The notes under the pieces were generated by a model that saw nothing but the letters and a program-made list of their open reading frames with translations, did no database searches and was not told the DNA's origin. A program made the translations under genes and the position numbers. Source: Vreelandella olivaria (GTDB lineage: Bacteria; Pseudomonadota; Gammaproteobacteria; Pseudomonadales; Halomonadaceae). From it: DNA of 64,000 nucleotides. The DNA is taken from contig AP019416.1 in the NCBI GenBank assembly GCA_004295565.1, positions 4,154,001 through 4,218,000 on the forward strand, written 5' to 3'. This document shows, one piece after another, positions 1 through 9,880 of the stretch; position 1 is the stretch's first letter, and each line of letters opens with the position of its first letter.

Positions 1-17
1 TAACGATTGCCCCATCT

Positions 18-3000
18 GGTTCATCCCCGCGCCTGCGGGGAACGGCAGGCGGAATCACTATCGCCAAACCGCATTGACGGTTCATCCCCGCGCCTGCGGG
101 GAACGGCGTCCTTTAGCAGTTTTAAGAAATTTTGGTAGCGGTTCATCCCCGCGCCTGCGGGGAACGGCTCTTTGTCCGCGTGAAAATCGAGAACATCGGC
201 GGTTCATCCCCGCGCCTGCGGGGAACGGAGTGCCAAACGGGGTGAACACGGCGGCCACGGCGGTTCATCCCGCGCCTGCGGGGAACGGTTCATGGTTCCA
301 TCGATTTCGGCTAAGTATTTCGGTTCATCCCCGCGCCTGCGGGGAACGGGTCTTTCTTAAAGCGTTCGATTTCCGCCCAACCGGTTCATCCCCGCGCCTG
401 CGGGGAACGGCGTCGCCGTCCACTGCCAGCCAGCGCAAATCGCGGTTCATCCCCGCGCCTGCGGGGAACGGGGGGTGGTTCAGCGCTAGCTTATGCACGC
501 GCCGGTTCATCCCCGCGCCTGCGGGGAACGGTCGCCGCGATCCTTGAGCCGCTGGCCTGAACGCGGTTCATCCCCGCGCCTGCGGGGAACGGCTGTTCAA
601 AACCTCGCCCATAGATGCCCACTCGGTTCATCCCCGCGCCTGCGGGGAACGGGGTATCCGCGTCTAACCACGCCTCGATAAACTCGGTTCATCCCCGCGC
701 CTGCGGGGAACGGGCCGTTAGGCAATAAATCGTTATAGTTAATATCGGTTCATCCCCGCGCCTGCGGGGAACGGATGGGTGGCGACGATGATCTCGAAGC
801 GTTGGCCGGTTCATCCCCGCGCCTGCGGGGAACGGCCCGTCGCGCGCGATGCCCACGCCTGCCCTGACGGTTCATCCCCGCGCCTGCGGGGAACGGGTTG
901 ACCAGGCGGTCGAAACGCTGACCTTTGGCGGTTCATCCCCGCGCCTGCGGGGAACGGTCGACCGTGAGTTTTGCCGCCTGCCGGTTTAGCGGTTCATCCC
1001 CGCGCCTGCGGGGAACGGATGCACTTGCGTGACGTTGCTACCGCCCCAACCGGTTCATCCCCGCGCCTGCGGGGAACGGATCGGATCAGCTGACGATGAA
1101 GTATTCGGTGACGGTTCATCCCGCGCCTGCGGGGAACGGCAACTGGTTTGAAGAATGGGTAGGCAAAGTGGTGGTTCATCCCCGCGCCTGCGGGGAACGG
1201 CTCTACTGAACCAGTTTGAAGCGACACGCGGCCGGTTCATCCCCGCGCCTGCGGGGAACGGGCGCTTCATCGCTAGTTCGTAGCGCCTCAGCGTGGTTCA
1301 TCCCGCGCCTGCGGGGAACGGTATTTCGTCGCTTTCTGGGTCGATCTGACGGCCGGTTCATCCCCGCGCCTGCGGGGAACGGGTAGGTAATGGGCACACA
1401 GAGGCGGATATCGTTCGGTTCATCCCCGCGCCTGCGGGGAACGGAAAACTTGTGCAATGGCCTGTGCCAATGCGTTCGGTTCATCCCCGCGCCTGCGGGG
1501 AACTACCCATTTTCTCCCGAGGTCGTGCCCGCGCCACCGGTTCATCCCCGCGCCTGCGGGGAACGGGGCGAATAATATCCATTAAACCAACTCCTCTTCG
1601 GTTCATCCCCGCGCCTGCGGGGAACGGGATTCGTCGATAAGTACGGGTTGTTGAGAACACGGTTCATCCCCGCGCCTGCGGGGAACGGGTGTGCGCCGCC
1701 GTTGGCAAACCCTGGGATATCGGTTCATCCCCGCGCCTGCGGGGAACGGCATAAGAAAAGCCCCATAAGGATATTATGAGGCGGTTCATCCCCGCGCCTG
1801 CGGGGAACGGATCGAGAGCCGTATTTTGGTTCTGTGTTGAGGCGGTTCATCCCCGCGCCTGCGGGGAACGGTAGGGCCGAGTTATAACCGCTTAGCAAGT
1901 GATCGGTTCATCCCCGCGCCTGCGGGGAACGGCGACAACCACGCGGATTCAGCCGATAGGGACACGGTTCATCCCCGCGCCTGCGGGGAACCACCGAAAT
2001 GGGCGAGCGTTTTGGCCAGCGCAGCGGTTCATCCCCGCGCCTGCGGGGAACGGCGGTTTCCAGCGAATACCCGTTCCGCCGCTACTGGTTCATCCCCGCG
2101 CCTGCGGGGAACGGTCGAGCGCATCCCGCGCCAGCTCCAGGTATGACGGTTCATCCCCGCGCCTGCGGGGAACGGGCAGCCGATCCGCCACCGGGCTGTT
2201 CGCCCATCGGTTCATCCCCGCGCCTGCGGGGAACGGCATCACGCACCCCCTTCAGCTTTCTGGGTCAGAGGTTCATCCCCGCGCCTGCGGGGAACGGTAT
2301 GCTGCGAATAAAGCGGCTTTACAAAATGCCGGTTCATCCCCGCGCCTGCGGGGAACGGAATCAAGGAAGCAAACGAATGGTGATTATTGGCGGTTCATCC
2401 CCGCGCCTGCGGGGAACGGCCGCTGGGTGGCGGGGCTGGGTGGGGTTAGGGCGGTTCATCCCCGCGCCTGCGGGGAACGGGCGTCCCAACAATTCAGTAA
2501 TGTCGGTGAGTTCGGTTCATCCCCGCGCCTGCGGGGAACGGACGACTGGCCTTTCGCCCGAAGAACCGTTTGACGGTTCATCCCCGCGCCTGCGGGGAAC
2601 GGCGGTCGAGCAAAGTCGCTGTTGAAAAGGCATTCGGTTCATCCCCGCGCCTGCGGGGAACGGTTCTGCCAATGGTGGCAATGGCGGTGCTCCTTCGGTT
2701 CATCCCCGCGCCTGCGGGGAACGGCTTGCCGGTTTCATCCATAGCGAACACGTAGCCGGTTCATCCCCGCGCCTGCGGGGAACGGGGCAAAGCAGTTTGG
2801 CATTCCCGCCCATAACACGGTTCATCCCCGCGCCTGCGGGGAACGGTACAGGCCGCGCTTGATAAGCAGGCCGAAACACGGTTCATCCCCGCGCCTGCGG
2901 GGAACGGCTGATTGCCAAGAGCCAAGAGGCTGACACCTGCGGTTCATCCCCGCGCCTGCGGGGAACGGTAACAGTGAACAGTTAATTTTTAGAGGAATTA

Positions 3001-3212
3001 CGGTTCATCCCCGCGCCTGCGGGGAACGGGGCAGCTCGCCGCGCTGGCCAGCCGTCTCCGTCGGTTCATCCCCGCGCCTGCGGGGAACGGGCATCGCTCG
3101 ACGCCTGGGCGCGCTTCCCAGACGGTTCATCCCCGCGCCTGCGGGGAACGGATGATCAGATCCAAGGCGCGGGCTTCGGTAGGCGGTTCATCCCCGCGCC
3201 TGCGGGGAACGG
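18..3212 (-). CRISPR. Type I-E CRISPR array, 53 repeats, truncated at left edge
   Basis: I count 53 copies of a 28-29 nt repeat (in crRNA sense CCGTTCCCCGC, loop AGGC, GCGGGGATGAACCG) with 52 spacers. The start-to-start period is almost always 61 bp, so spacers are 32 nt with a 29-nt repeat. The stem CCCCGC/GCGGGG and 8-nt handle ATGAACCG are typical of type I-E. The array is read leftward: the cas genes and an AT-rich leader lie to the right, so the repeat at 3184-3212 is leader-proximal. Only 17 bases precede the first visible repeat and they look like spacer, so the array runs past the edge. Three repeats (starting 262, 1113, 1295) lack one C of the CCCC run. Repeats starting 1478 and 1966 have altered outer bases. 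The repeat base next to the spacer is usually G in crRNA sense, but differs at five places. Confidence 0.98.
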
Positions 3213-4538
<1,326 letters not shown>

Positions 4539-4541
4539 GGG

Positions 4542-5239
4542 TCACTCCGGTACGCGGCGCAGTAACAACAGCCCACAGCCAAACGCCTTGGCACGGCCAA
4601 TGCCGTGTCGTAGCGCCTCATTGAGCGCCGCCGGGTCGGCCACCTCCAGCAGACCTTCGTAATCCACGCTGGAGTAGCGGATGGGCTGCGCCCCTCCTTA
4701 TTGCTCAGCGCGTACTGACGGTAAGCACCTACCTCCGGTGCGACGGGCAACGTGAAGCCAAAGGCGTCCGCCCGATCAGTCAGCCACTGGCGTGCGGCGG
4801 CATCCATCGCATCGGTACATGCCTGGCTCGTCCGCTCTCCTTTCGGGAAGGGGTAACGCGCATCCATCAGCACGTCGGCTCGCTTAGAACGGCGGCCCTG
4901 GCCCGTCGGTTTGGCAATGGTGGGATTAGCACGCAGGCGAAAGGCCAGCCGTTCGCCTTTGGCAAGCAGAGGGGCAAACGGCTTGCACTGTACCTCGAAG
5001 CCCTCTACCGGCTCTGGAGCACACGCCGAACCGACATAGAATCGGGGTAGTCCGGCGCCCTTGCCGTTGGCGTCTTCTTCCATCTCCTGGCGAAAGATAA
5101 ACGGCCGCTCGCCTTCAGGTACGCCGGGAAACAGCCGCCAGAGCAACTGATGGGCGGTATAGGCGCCGCCCTCCAGCACATCGAACAGCTCGGCGCGGGT
5201 GAGGCGGTTGAGATCCAGCCTGACACTTGAAAGATACAT
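4542..5239 (-). CDS. cas6e: Cas6e, crRNA-processing endoribonuclease (one frameshift)
   Basis: Cas6e cuts the precursor crRNA at the base of each repeat hairpin and stays bound to the 3' stem in Cascade. It starts MYLSSVRLDLN and contains the early histidine in AYTAHQLLWRLFPG, the position of the family's catalytic His. The frame is normal to YALSNKEG, then breaks. Adding one G to the run at 4691-4694 (CCCC on the plus strand) restores IRYSSVDYEGLLEVADPAA and the glycine-rich ending GIGRAKAFGCGLLLLRRVPE with a stop at 4542-4544. Total length is about 232 residues. Its start codon overlaps the cas5 stop (TAATG). Confidence 0.93.
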
Positions 5240-6018
5240 TAGCGCTCTCCTTTCAGCGTTTCAGTGCGCCGGTTTTCCAGGCGGGGGCCGAACTGCCAGC
5301 GGCGCCGATGGAGTGGTTCATCCCATACTTCGCTGGACTCACTGGTCGCAACGCCATCGAGCGCATCGGCCGCCCCTTCCCAGGCGTAAAGCACCTCGTC
5401 GGGTAGGCGTAGCAGGCGCTTATCCTTCTCCTCATTCCCCACCAGCGCCAGCCAGGTGCGTTCCGGATCCAGCGCGCTTTCAAAACAGTGATCCAGTGCC
5501 TGGCGCCAGTGGCTGGCTTCGACCACGGTCGGCACCAGTGGCGCGGCTAGGGGGCATGCCTTGCGGCCGAGGTAGAGCGGAAAACGGGGCTTTTCCAGCG
5601 CCGCTTTCAGTTCTTCCAGAGGTCCAGGCAGCGTTTGGAGCCAGCCGTACCGCTACACTCCACAGACCGTCGCAGCGATAATCTCTCGACGAGAGAATGG
5701 TGTTGAGCGCCTCCTTGGGCACCGCAAGCTCCTCGCGGCGGGTACGGTGGCTCACTTTCGATTGCGACGACGGTACCTGGACGGTGTGATAATCGCGCAT
5801 CAAAAGCCCCGGCGAGCGCTGTTTGATCGCTACCTGCAAGCCCTTGCGCAGTTGATGCTGGCCATCATCGTCATCGCGGCGGATGCCGAGAGCAGCGCCG
5901 ATAAACCCGAGAATGGCGCTGCGGCTCGGTAGGTAGCCGTTGGCCGCGTTTCGCCAACGGCGGCCTCGCCCCAGCTTGCCATGGGCGCATAGAGGCGAAA
6001 AACCAGATGGTGTGGCAT
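5239..6018 (-). CDS. cas5e: Cas5e, Cascade subunit (two frameshifts)
   Basis: Cas5e caps the 5' handle of the crRNA in Cascade. The N-terminus MPHHLVFRLYAPMASWGEAA is typical of the RAMP fold opening. Two single-base shifts interrupt it. Near 5928 a GG (plus strand) should be GGG, giving TATYPSRSAILGFIGAALGI. The second, near 5615-5625, restores PLEELKAALEKPRFPLYLGR, and the gene then continues as KACPLAAPLVPTVVEASHWR. The corrected length is about 260 residues, close to the family size. The C-terminal piece ends ENRRTETLKGER. It sits 11 bp after cas7 and overlaps cas6e by a TAATG. Confidence 0.92.
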
Positions 6019-6029
6019 ATCGCCTCCGC

Positions 6030-7124
6030 TTAATTATCGCTTTTGAGAAAGGCCAGCAGCGCTTGCAAGTTGCCGCGCTGAATGTCCCCCTTCAGGAAAG
6101 GCGTATCGTACTCCGGCGTGGCCGAGAGGATAAAGCGCCGATCCGCCCCTGCGCCGTAAGCATCATCGAAGGCCTGGGCCTGCCTTTCCAGTTTGTCGAT
6201 GGCGCTGACCGCCTGGGCTTCGCCGTTGACCGGCTGCAGGAAAGACGCGGCCAATGAACGCGGCTGCTGGTCGCCTTTTTCTGCCAGCACATAGCTTGCC
6301 TGGGCGCGGGAACCGTAACTGTTCTGCTTGCCCTTGGGCGAGATCTTGACGGCGGACTCCACCAGCGCGTCGATGGCGCGGTCGGCCAGTTCGGTGTTGC
6401 CCTGCAGGTTCTCGACCAGCAGATCCCGGTCAATGCAGATGTAGAGGTAGAACAGCCCGGCGGCAAAGCCAGCCTCGCCGATATGCGCTGCGCCACGATC
6501 ATCATCGCCGGTGTTGAGGTCATCGACAGCGGTAAAGTAGTCGTCCTCAACCTCGGCGGCGTGCACAGTAATAGCGTGGGCCACCTGGCAGGCGGCTTCA
6601 ACATTATAGCTCGGCGCGGCCGCCAGCATGCGTCCAAACAGCGCCACATCGACGGCAGTGGGCCGCCGAGCGAGCAGCCCCTTGAGTTCGACATCGGTCG
6701 GCTCGCGGTTCTCGGCGCCTAGCATATCGGCGAGCTCTTCAAGCGCGGCAATTTCTTCCGGCCCGACGTGAACCAGCTGCTCGATTTCGTACTCGTGCTT
6801 TTCGCCCTTTTCGACCTTGCGCAGTTTGCCGAAGACACCGGCGATCTTCTCAGCGCTGCTACTCGCCACCTTCTCGTTGGCGCCCGCGTTGGTCATCCGC
6901 TTGTAAACCTCTCCTCCCAGACGCTTGGTGCGCGTGCCCTTGTGGCCATCGACCGCCGCTTCGAACAGATCGGAGGTACGCCAGTTGCGCTTGAGGCTTT
7001 GCGAGGAGACGCGTAGCCGCCGGGCGCCGCCCATAAAGGCCGTCTTGGGGCGGCCCAGATCGTCGCGGTTGAGGTTGGAAGGCGGGTAGGAGGTCAGCAG
7101 ATGAAGCTGGATAAAATGACTCAT
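6030..7124 (-). CDS. cas7e: Cas7e, Cascade backbone subunit
   Basis: Cas7e (CasC/Cse4) is the six-copy backbone that wraps the crRNA spacer. In known structures each thumb flips out every sixth base, which matters for the regulatory match described at 9745. The reading frame is intact, 364 residues, the usual size. MSHFIQLHLLTSYPPSNLNR and GRPKTAFMGGARRLRVSSQS are hallmark N-terminal motifs. The C-terminus PEYDTPFLKGDIQRGN is also typical. It is the only multi-hundred-codon cas gene here without an indel. Confidence 0.97.
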   Translation of the reverse strand: MSHFIQLHLLTSYPPSNLNRDDLGRPKTAFMGGARRLRVSSQSLKRNWRTSDLFEAAVDGHKGTRTKRLGGEVYKRMTNAGANEKVASSSAEKIAGVFGKLRKVEKGEKHEYEIEQLVHVGPEEIAALEELADMLGAENREPTDVELKGLLARRPTAVDVALFGRMLAAAPSYNVEAACQVAHAITVHAAEVEDDYFTAVDDLNTGDDDRGAAHIGEAGFAAGLFYLYICIDRDLLVENLQGNTELADRAIDALVESAVKISPKGKQNSYGSRAQASYVLAEKGDQQPRSLAASFLQPVNGEAQAVSAIDKLERQAQAFDDAYGAGADRRFILSATPEYDTPFLKGDIQRGNLQALLAFLKSDN

Positions 7125-7191
7125 GATGTGTCCCCTGAATAAAAATGTGACGAATGCCGAAAAGTGGTTGTTGAAAAGCGATGACCGACGT

Positions 7192-7865
7192 TCAGTCGCC
7201 CGCTGCCGTTTTCAACGCTCGCGCCTGAAAGTAGGCATCGCTCATGACGAAGGCAAAGCGCTGGGGCGCCTTGGCGCGGTATTGGCCGCGCTGCTCGCGC
7301 TCCCATAGCGCAACCATATCGGCCAGACGGACAACGCTGACGCCGGTGTTCTCAGCGAGCTTGAGCGCCCGGCGAAAGCGCCGGATCAACTCCTCTGGCG
7401 TATGACAGTCGAGCAGTTGTTGAAAGCGTAAATCGCTCATGCGCGGGGTATCGACGGTATTAGTACGCCCAGCCGTTTGCCCAGGGAAGCGTCAAACGTC
7501 TCGGCGCGCAGCTCGCTCGCGACGGCGGCAACGACCGCCCATGTCGTGAGGCGCTGATCGCGGGAGGCCTTGGGCGGTGCCTCCTCCCAGGCCCGTGATT
7601 CGAGCGCCTGCCAGAGGTGGCGGAACGCTTCCGTCAGCATGACCGACTCGATGGTGGCACAGCGGCGCAGCGCGGCGCGCACACCGCGGGGGTAAGGCCA
7701 CTGCTTTGTGTATCGCTTGAGTTCCTGCTGATCCATGACCAGCCGCCACCACCACTGGCGCAGCGCGATCGCCTCCTGCTTGTCGAGAGCATACAGATAG
7801 CCCTCTGCCGCAGCCGTCTTCTCACCAGACTCTGGCTGTTCTGACCGTTGTTCTACTTCACTCAT
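7192..7865 (-). CDS. cas11: Cas11e (Cse2), Cascade small subunit, split by a frameshift
   Basis: Cse2 forms the belly of Cascade and stabilises the displaced DNA strand. The first frame (7865-7437, 142 codons) starts MSEVEQRSEQPESGEKT and carries QWWWRLVMDQQELKRYTKQW. It stops at a TGA that overlaps an ATG opening a second frame (7440-7192, 82 codons), MSDLRFQQLLDCHTPEELIR, which matches the C-terminal helical half of Cse2. Family members are one polypeptide. Adding one C in the CCCC run at about 7443-7446 joins the halves (SIPPRMSDLRF) into about 223 residues. The exact ATGA overlap means a true two-protein split cannot be excluded. The start overlaps the cas8e stop by 4 bp. Confidence 0.88.
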
Positions 7866-9558
7866 ACGGTAGTCCCCTCCGGATTGTTTTCAGGTGCCGG
7901 GGTGCTCAACTCGAAACCGCCCACCTGGGCAAAGGTCTGCACCGTTTTGCCGACTTTCTTGCCGCGGCCATTCAGATAGGCGTGCAAGTAGCGCCGCGCG
8001 CTGGTGATGCGCTCGAGCTGCTGCATCTTCATGCCCTCCAGGGGGCCGCTGATCGCCTGGTCGTCGAACAGCACCAGCGCCTCGTGCTTGAGCGCCAAAT
8101 ACCACTGGCGGTGGGTTTCGGGCGAAAGCTCCGGCGTCTCCATTTCCTTGCGCAGCACCTCGCCCATCTCCCGCAGCGCGGAGAAAAACGCCAGTTGGGT
8201 CGCCTCGAAAAATTGGGCGTCGATCTGACTCATATCGCCCTTGGCGTCTTCCGGGCGCTTGAACCAGGCGCGCTTGAGCTGGTTGCGCAGGTCCAGGTAA
8301 TCTCCGAGGCCAGATCGACGAAGCACTTGGCCCAGCCGCGCAGCGTCTCTTGATAAGCATCGGGCACGCCCACCAGCGGCATTTCCACGCTGTACCAACC
8401 GCGCGGCTTCATGTTGTCCATGTCGTAGCCGAACACCCAGAGCCGAGTGCGCTTGAAAAGCGCCTCGAACGCTTCTCCATCGTCTCGCGCAGCCGCCACC
8501 ATATGGTACTTGTGCAGATGGTGCGTCACCACGCGAGCGGGCAGCGCACCGCTTACGGCTTCATCTTCCAGCACCAGCCCAGGCCAGTGACGATAGCCCA
8601 GCCCGCCGGGCTGGCCCTTGCTGGAAAGCGGCAATTCGTCGTTTTTCTTGGGGTTGAGCTTGCGATAGGGCGTCAGCGGGTGCCGCCAGGGCCCGTCGTA
8701 GTTGGCACCCTGCTTCTTGGCGCGCAAACGGCGTACCGGGCGCGCGGCCTCACAACCGCAGAGGTCGCAAGTTCCCGGCGTGTCGTCAAACAAAAGCCGG
8801 TAGCGCCTGGGCATCGACCAGAAGGCGTGCAGCGGGTGAACCTGCTCGGGCAGCACCTCTTTGCCTTTCTTGTCGCTGATGCGCGTCTCGGCCATCCAGA
8901 AGAACAGATCGCTATCATCGACCCTGGGGCGCGCCAGGTCTGCCCCCGCTGGCCCACCGCCTCGGCGGGCATCACGTTGGGCCAGAGCCGCGCCCACAGC
9001 GATTTGCTCTCGTCTTCCGGCAGAATCAGCGTGTTCAGTGGCCCGCCACCGCGCAGGCCAACGCGAATCCCGGCCCCACCGGCGGGCGCGTTGATCTGCA
9101 TGGTAAAAGTGCCAGCGCCGCGCACTCCGGACAGACGGTTTCCACCCGGCCGCGCTTGACGAAGAAATCGGTATTGTTCTTGATGCCATTGGCGCCGGGC
9201 GAGTCGATCAGCAGACCGGCAACCGACGCTTCCTTGACATCGTCAAGCGGATCCAGATCCTGCATGAAGCGCGGGCCGTCGCCATCCAGCTCGAAAGCGG
9301 AGGCAAAGGGGCCAACAACTCATCAAGTTCGGTCACGCTGGGCGGCGTCTGGTAATGATCCAGCCAGGCGTCGGTATCCTCCGGCGTCATCGACGTCTGC
9401 AACAGCGCGATCAGAAATTGCCAGGCCGCGCCCTGAAAATCGGCCCGGGGCAGCGCCAGGTCGAGCACATCGCGGTCGGCAAGCGCCGAGGGTGGGCGGT
9501 ATTCGATTCGGCCACCTCGATAGCGAAAGGGCAACCAGGAGGCTGTGAGTAGATTCAT
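7862..9558 (-). CDS. cas8e: Cas8e (Cse1), Cascade large subunit (about four frameshifts)
   Basis: Cse1 reads the PAM and recruits Cas3. The start MNLLTASWLPFRYRGGRIEY fits the family and has a good ribosome binding site (AAGAGGGAC). Frames change near 9300, 9110, 8935 and 8290. At 9110 one extra T gives the hallmark LFTMQINAPAGGAGIRVGLR followed by GGGPLNTLILPEDE. The zinc-like cysteines CPECAAL and CDLCGCEAARPVRRL are present. The C-terminal four-helix bundle runs from ITW and RNQLKRAWFKRPEDA to the end, and contains RYLHAYLNGRG. Corrected length is about 565 residues, larger than E. coli CasA (502) but within the family range. It is the first cas gene of the Cascade transcript. Confidence 0.93.
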
Positions 9559-9580
9559 TTGTCCCTCTTATTTCTCAGAA

Positions 9581-9688
9581 TTATCGTAATAACCGCTTGA
9601 AAAACAGACGTCCAAGCCCGTTCAAAGCGATCTCCGTCCAATCCCAATGCCCCGCTTCACGAAATAGATCTTTAAACCAGTCACGCAT
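9581..9688 (-). CDS. Unrecognised 35-codon small ORF upstream of cas8e
   Basis: This ORF begins 57 bp downstream of the pseudo-spacer match and ends 22 bp before cas8e, on the same strand. It has a strong Shine-Dalgarno (AAGGGGG, 5 bp from the ATG). The product starts MRDWFKDLFREAGHWDW and ends RLFFKRLLR, with three tryptophans, four phenylalanines and a net positive charge. The C-terminal part could form a basic amphipathic helix. I do not recognise a family. It could be a leader peptide, an unknown small protein of the cas operon, or a toxin-like product held down by the crRNA-like element. The strong ribosome binding site argues that it is translated; function is unknown. Confidence 0.5.
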   Translation of the reverse strand: MRDWFKDLFREAGHWDWTEIALNGLGRLFFKRLLR

Positions 9689-9744
9689 AGCTGCCCCCTT
9701 CAGCTGAATATGGAAATCAGCTTAAAGTACAAAAAACAAACAAC

Positions 9745-9767
9745 AAGTCATAAGTACATATAGAAAA
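9745..9767 (+). promoter_or_regulatory. Probable Cascade operator: pseudo-spacer target with AAG PAM in cas8e promoter
   Basis: Plus strand AAG at 9745-9747 (the canonical I-E PAM) is followed by TCATAAGTACATA at 9748-9760. The pseudo-spacer at 9830-9842 reads TCATAGGTACACA. They agree at 11 of 13 positions and differ only at positions 6 and 12, the positions that stay unpaired in Cascade. Beyond position 13 the match fades. On the minus strand this AT-rich block lies 57-79 bp upstream of the small ORF and is the most promoter-like sequence before cas8e. A TTGCGC (9776-9771) with TATGAC 18 bp on, or a TTGTTG further down, could be promoter elements, but I cannot fix the start site. Confidence 0.72.
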
Positions 9768-9791
9768 AATGCGCAATAGTCATCTGATTTG

Positions 9792-9797
9792 TATAAT
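9792..9797 (+). promoter_or_regulatory. Consensus -10 box for the crRNA-like RNA
   Basis: A perfect TATAAT lies at 9792-9797 on the plus strand. A start about 7 bp beyond it would fall at 9803-9805, the very beginning of the first degenerate repeat (9802). No good -35 box is visible at the usual distance. The promoter is divergent from, and closely spaced with, the presumed cas8e promoter. Confidence 0.6.
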
Positions 9798-9801
9798 GAG
9801 G

Positions 9802-9878
9802 CCGTTCCTCTTAGACAGGGGATGAACCGTCATAGGTACACAGTGCCAGCCGTTCCCCGCGTCAGCGGGGATTTTCAT
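9802..9878 (+). ncRNA. crRNA-like RNA with two degenerate repeats (CreR/CreA-like)
   Basis: The first pseudo-repeat (9802-9829) keeps both ends of the array repeat: CCGTTCC at its start and GGGGATGAACCG at its end. Its stem and loop are reduced, with a possible CCTC/GGGG stem. It therefore supplies the exact 8-nt crRNA handle ATGAACCG. A 20-nt pseudo-spacer follows (9830-9849). The second pseudo-repeat (9850-9878) keeps CCGTT and the full stem CCCCGC/GCGGGG with a new GTCA loop, but its handle has decayed to ATTTTCAT. The unit is on the strand opposite the cas genes and the array. Cas6e should be able to process it. The pseudo-spacer matches the cas8e promoter. By analogy with Cas-regulating RNAs (CreR) and CreA antitoxins, the likely role is to guide Cascade to repress its own operon. 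The structure is seen; the function is inferred. Confidence 0.82.
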
Positions 9879-9880
9879 TT
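9855..9880 (+). terminator. Possible terminator formed by the second pseudo-repeat
   Basis: The 6-bp GC stem CCCCGC/GCGGGG (loop GTCA) is followed directly by ATTTTCATTT on the plus strand. Loss of the handle sequence has turned the repeat into a hairpin followed by a T-rich tract, so it may end the short RNA. The T-tract is short and interrupted, hence moderate confidence. Confidence 0.45.

Noticed and set aside
1749-1781. Palindrome-rich spacer (ATAAGGATATTATG) as a regulatory site
   Set aside because: It lies squarely in a normal-length spacer, so it most likely mirrors a hairpin in the invader DNA.
74-2755. Several open frames of 60-220 codons across the array with HPRACGER / SSPRLRGT / RFIPAPAGN repeats
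   Set aside because: They are translations of the CRISPR repeat in three frames; a 61-bp period with no stop codon in the repeat produces them.
9559-9800. A typical CreT toxin RNA with tandem rare arginine codons
   Set aside because: I found no AGA/AGG-rich mini-ORF with a strong start; the 35-codon ORF here has ordinary codon use, so it is reported separately as unknown.
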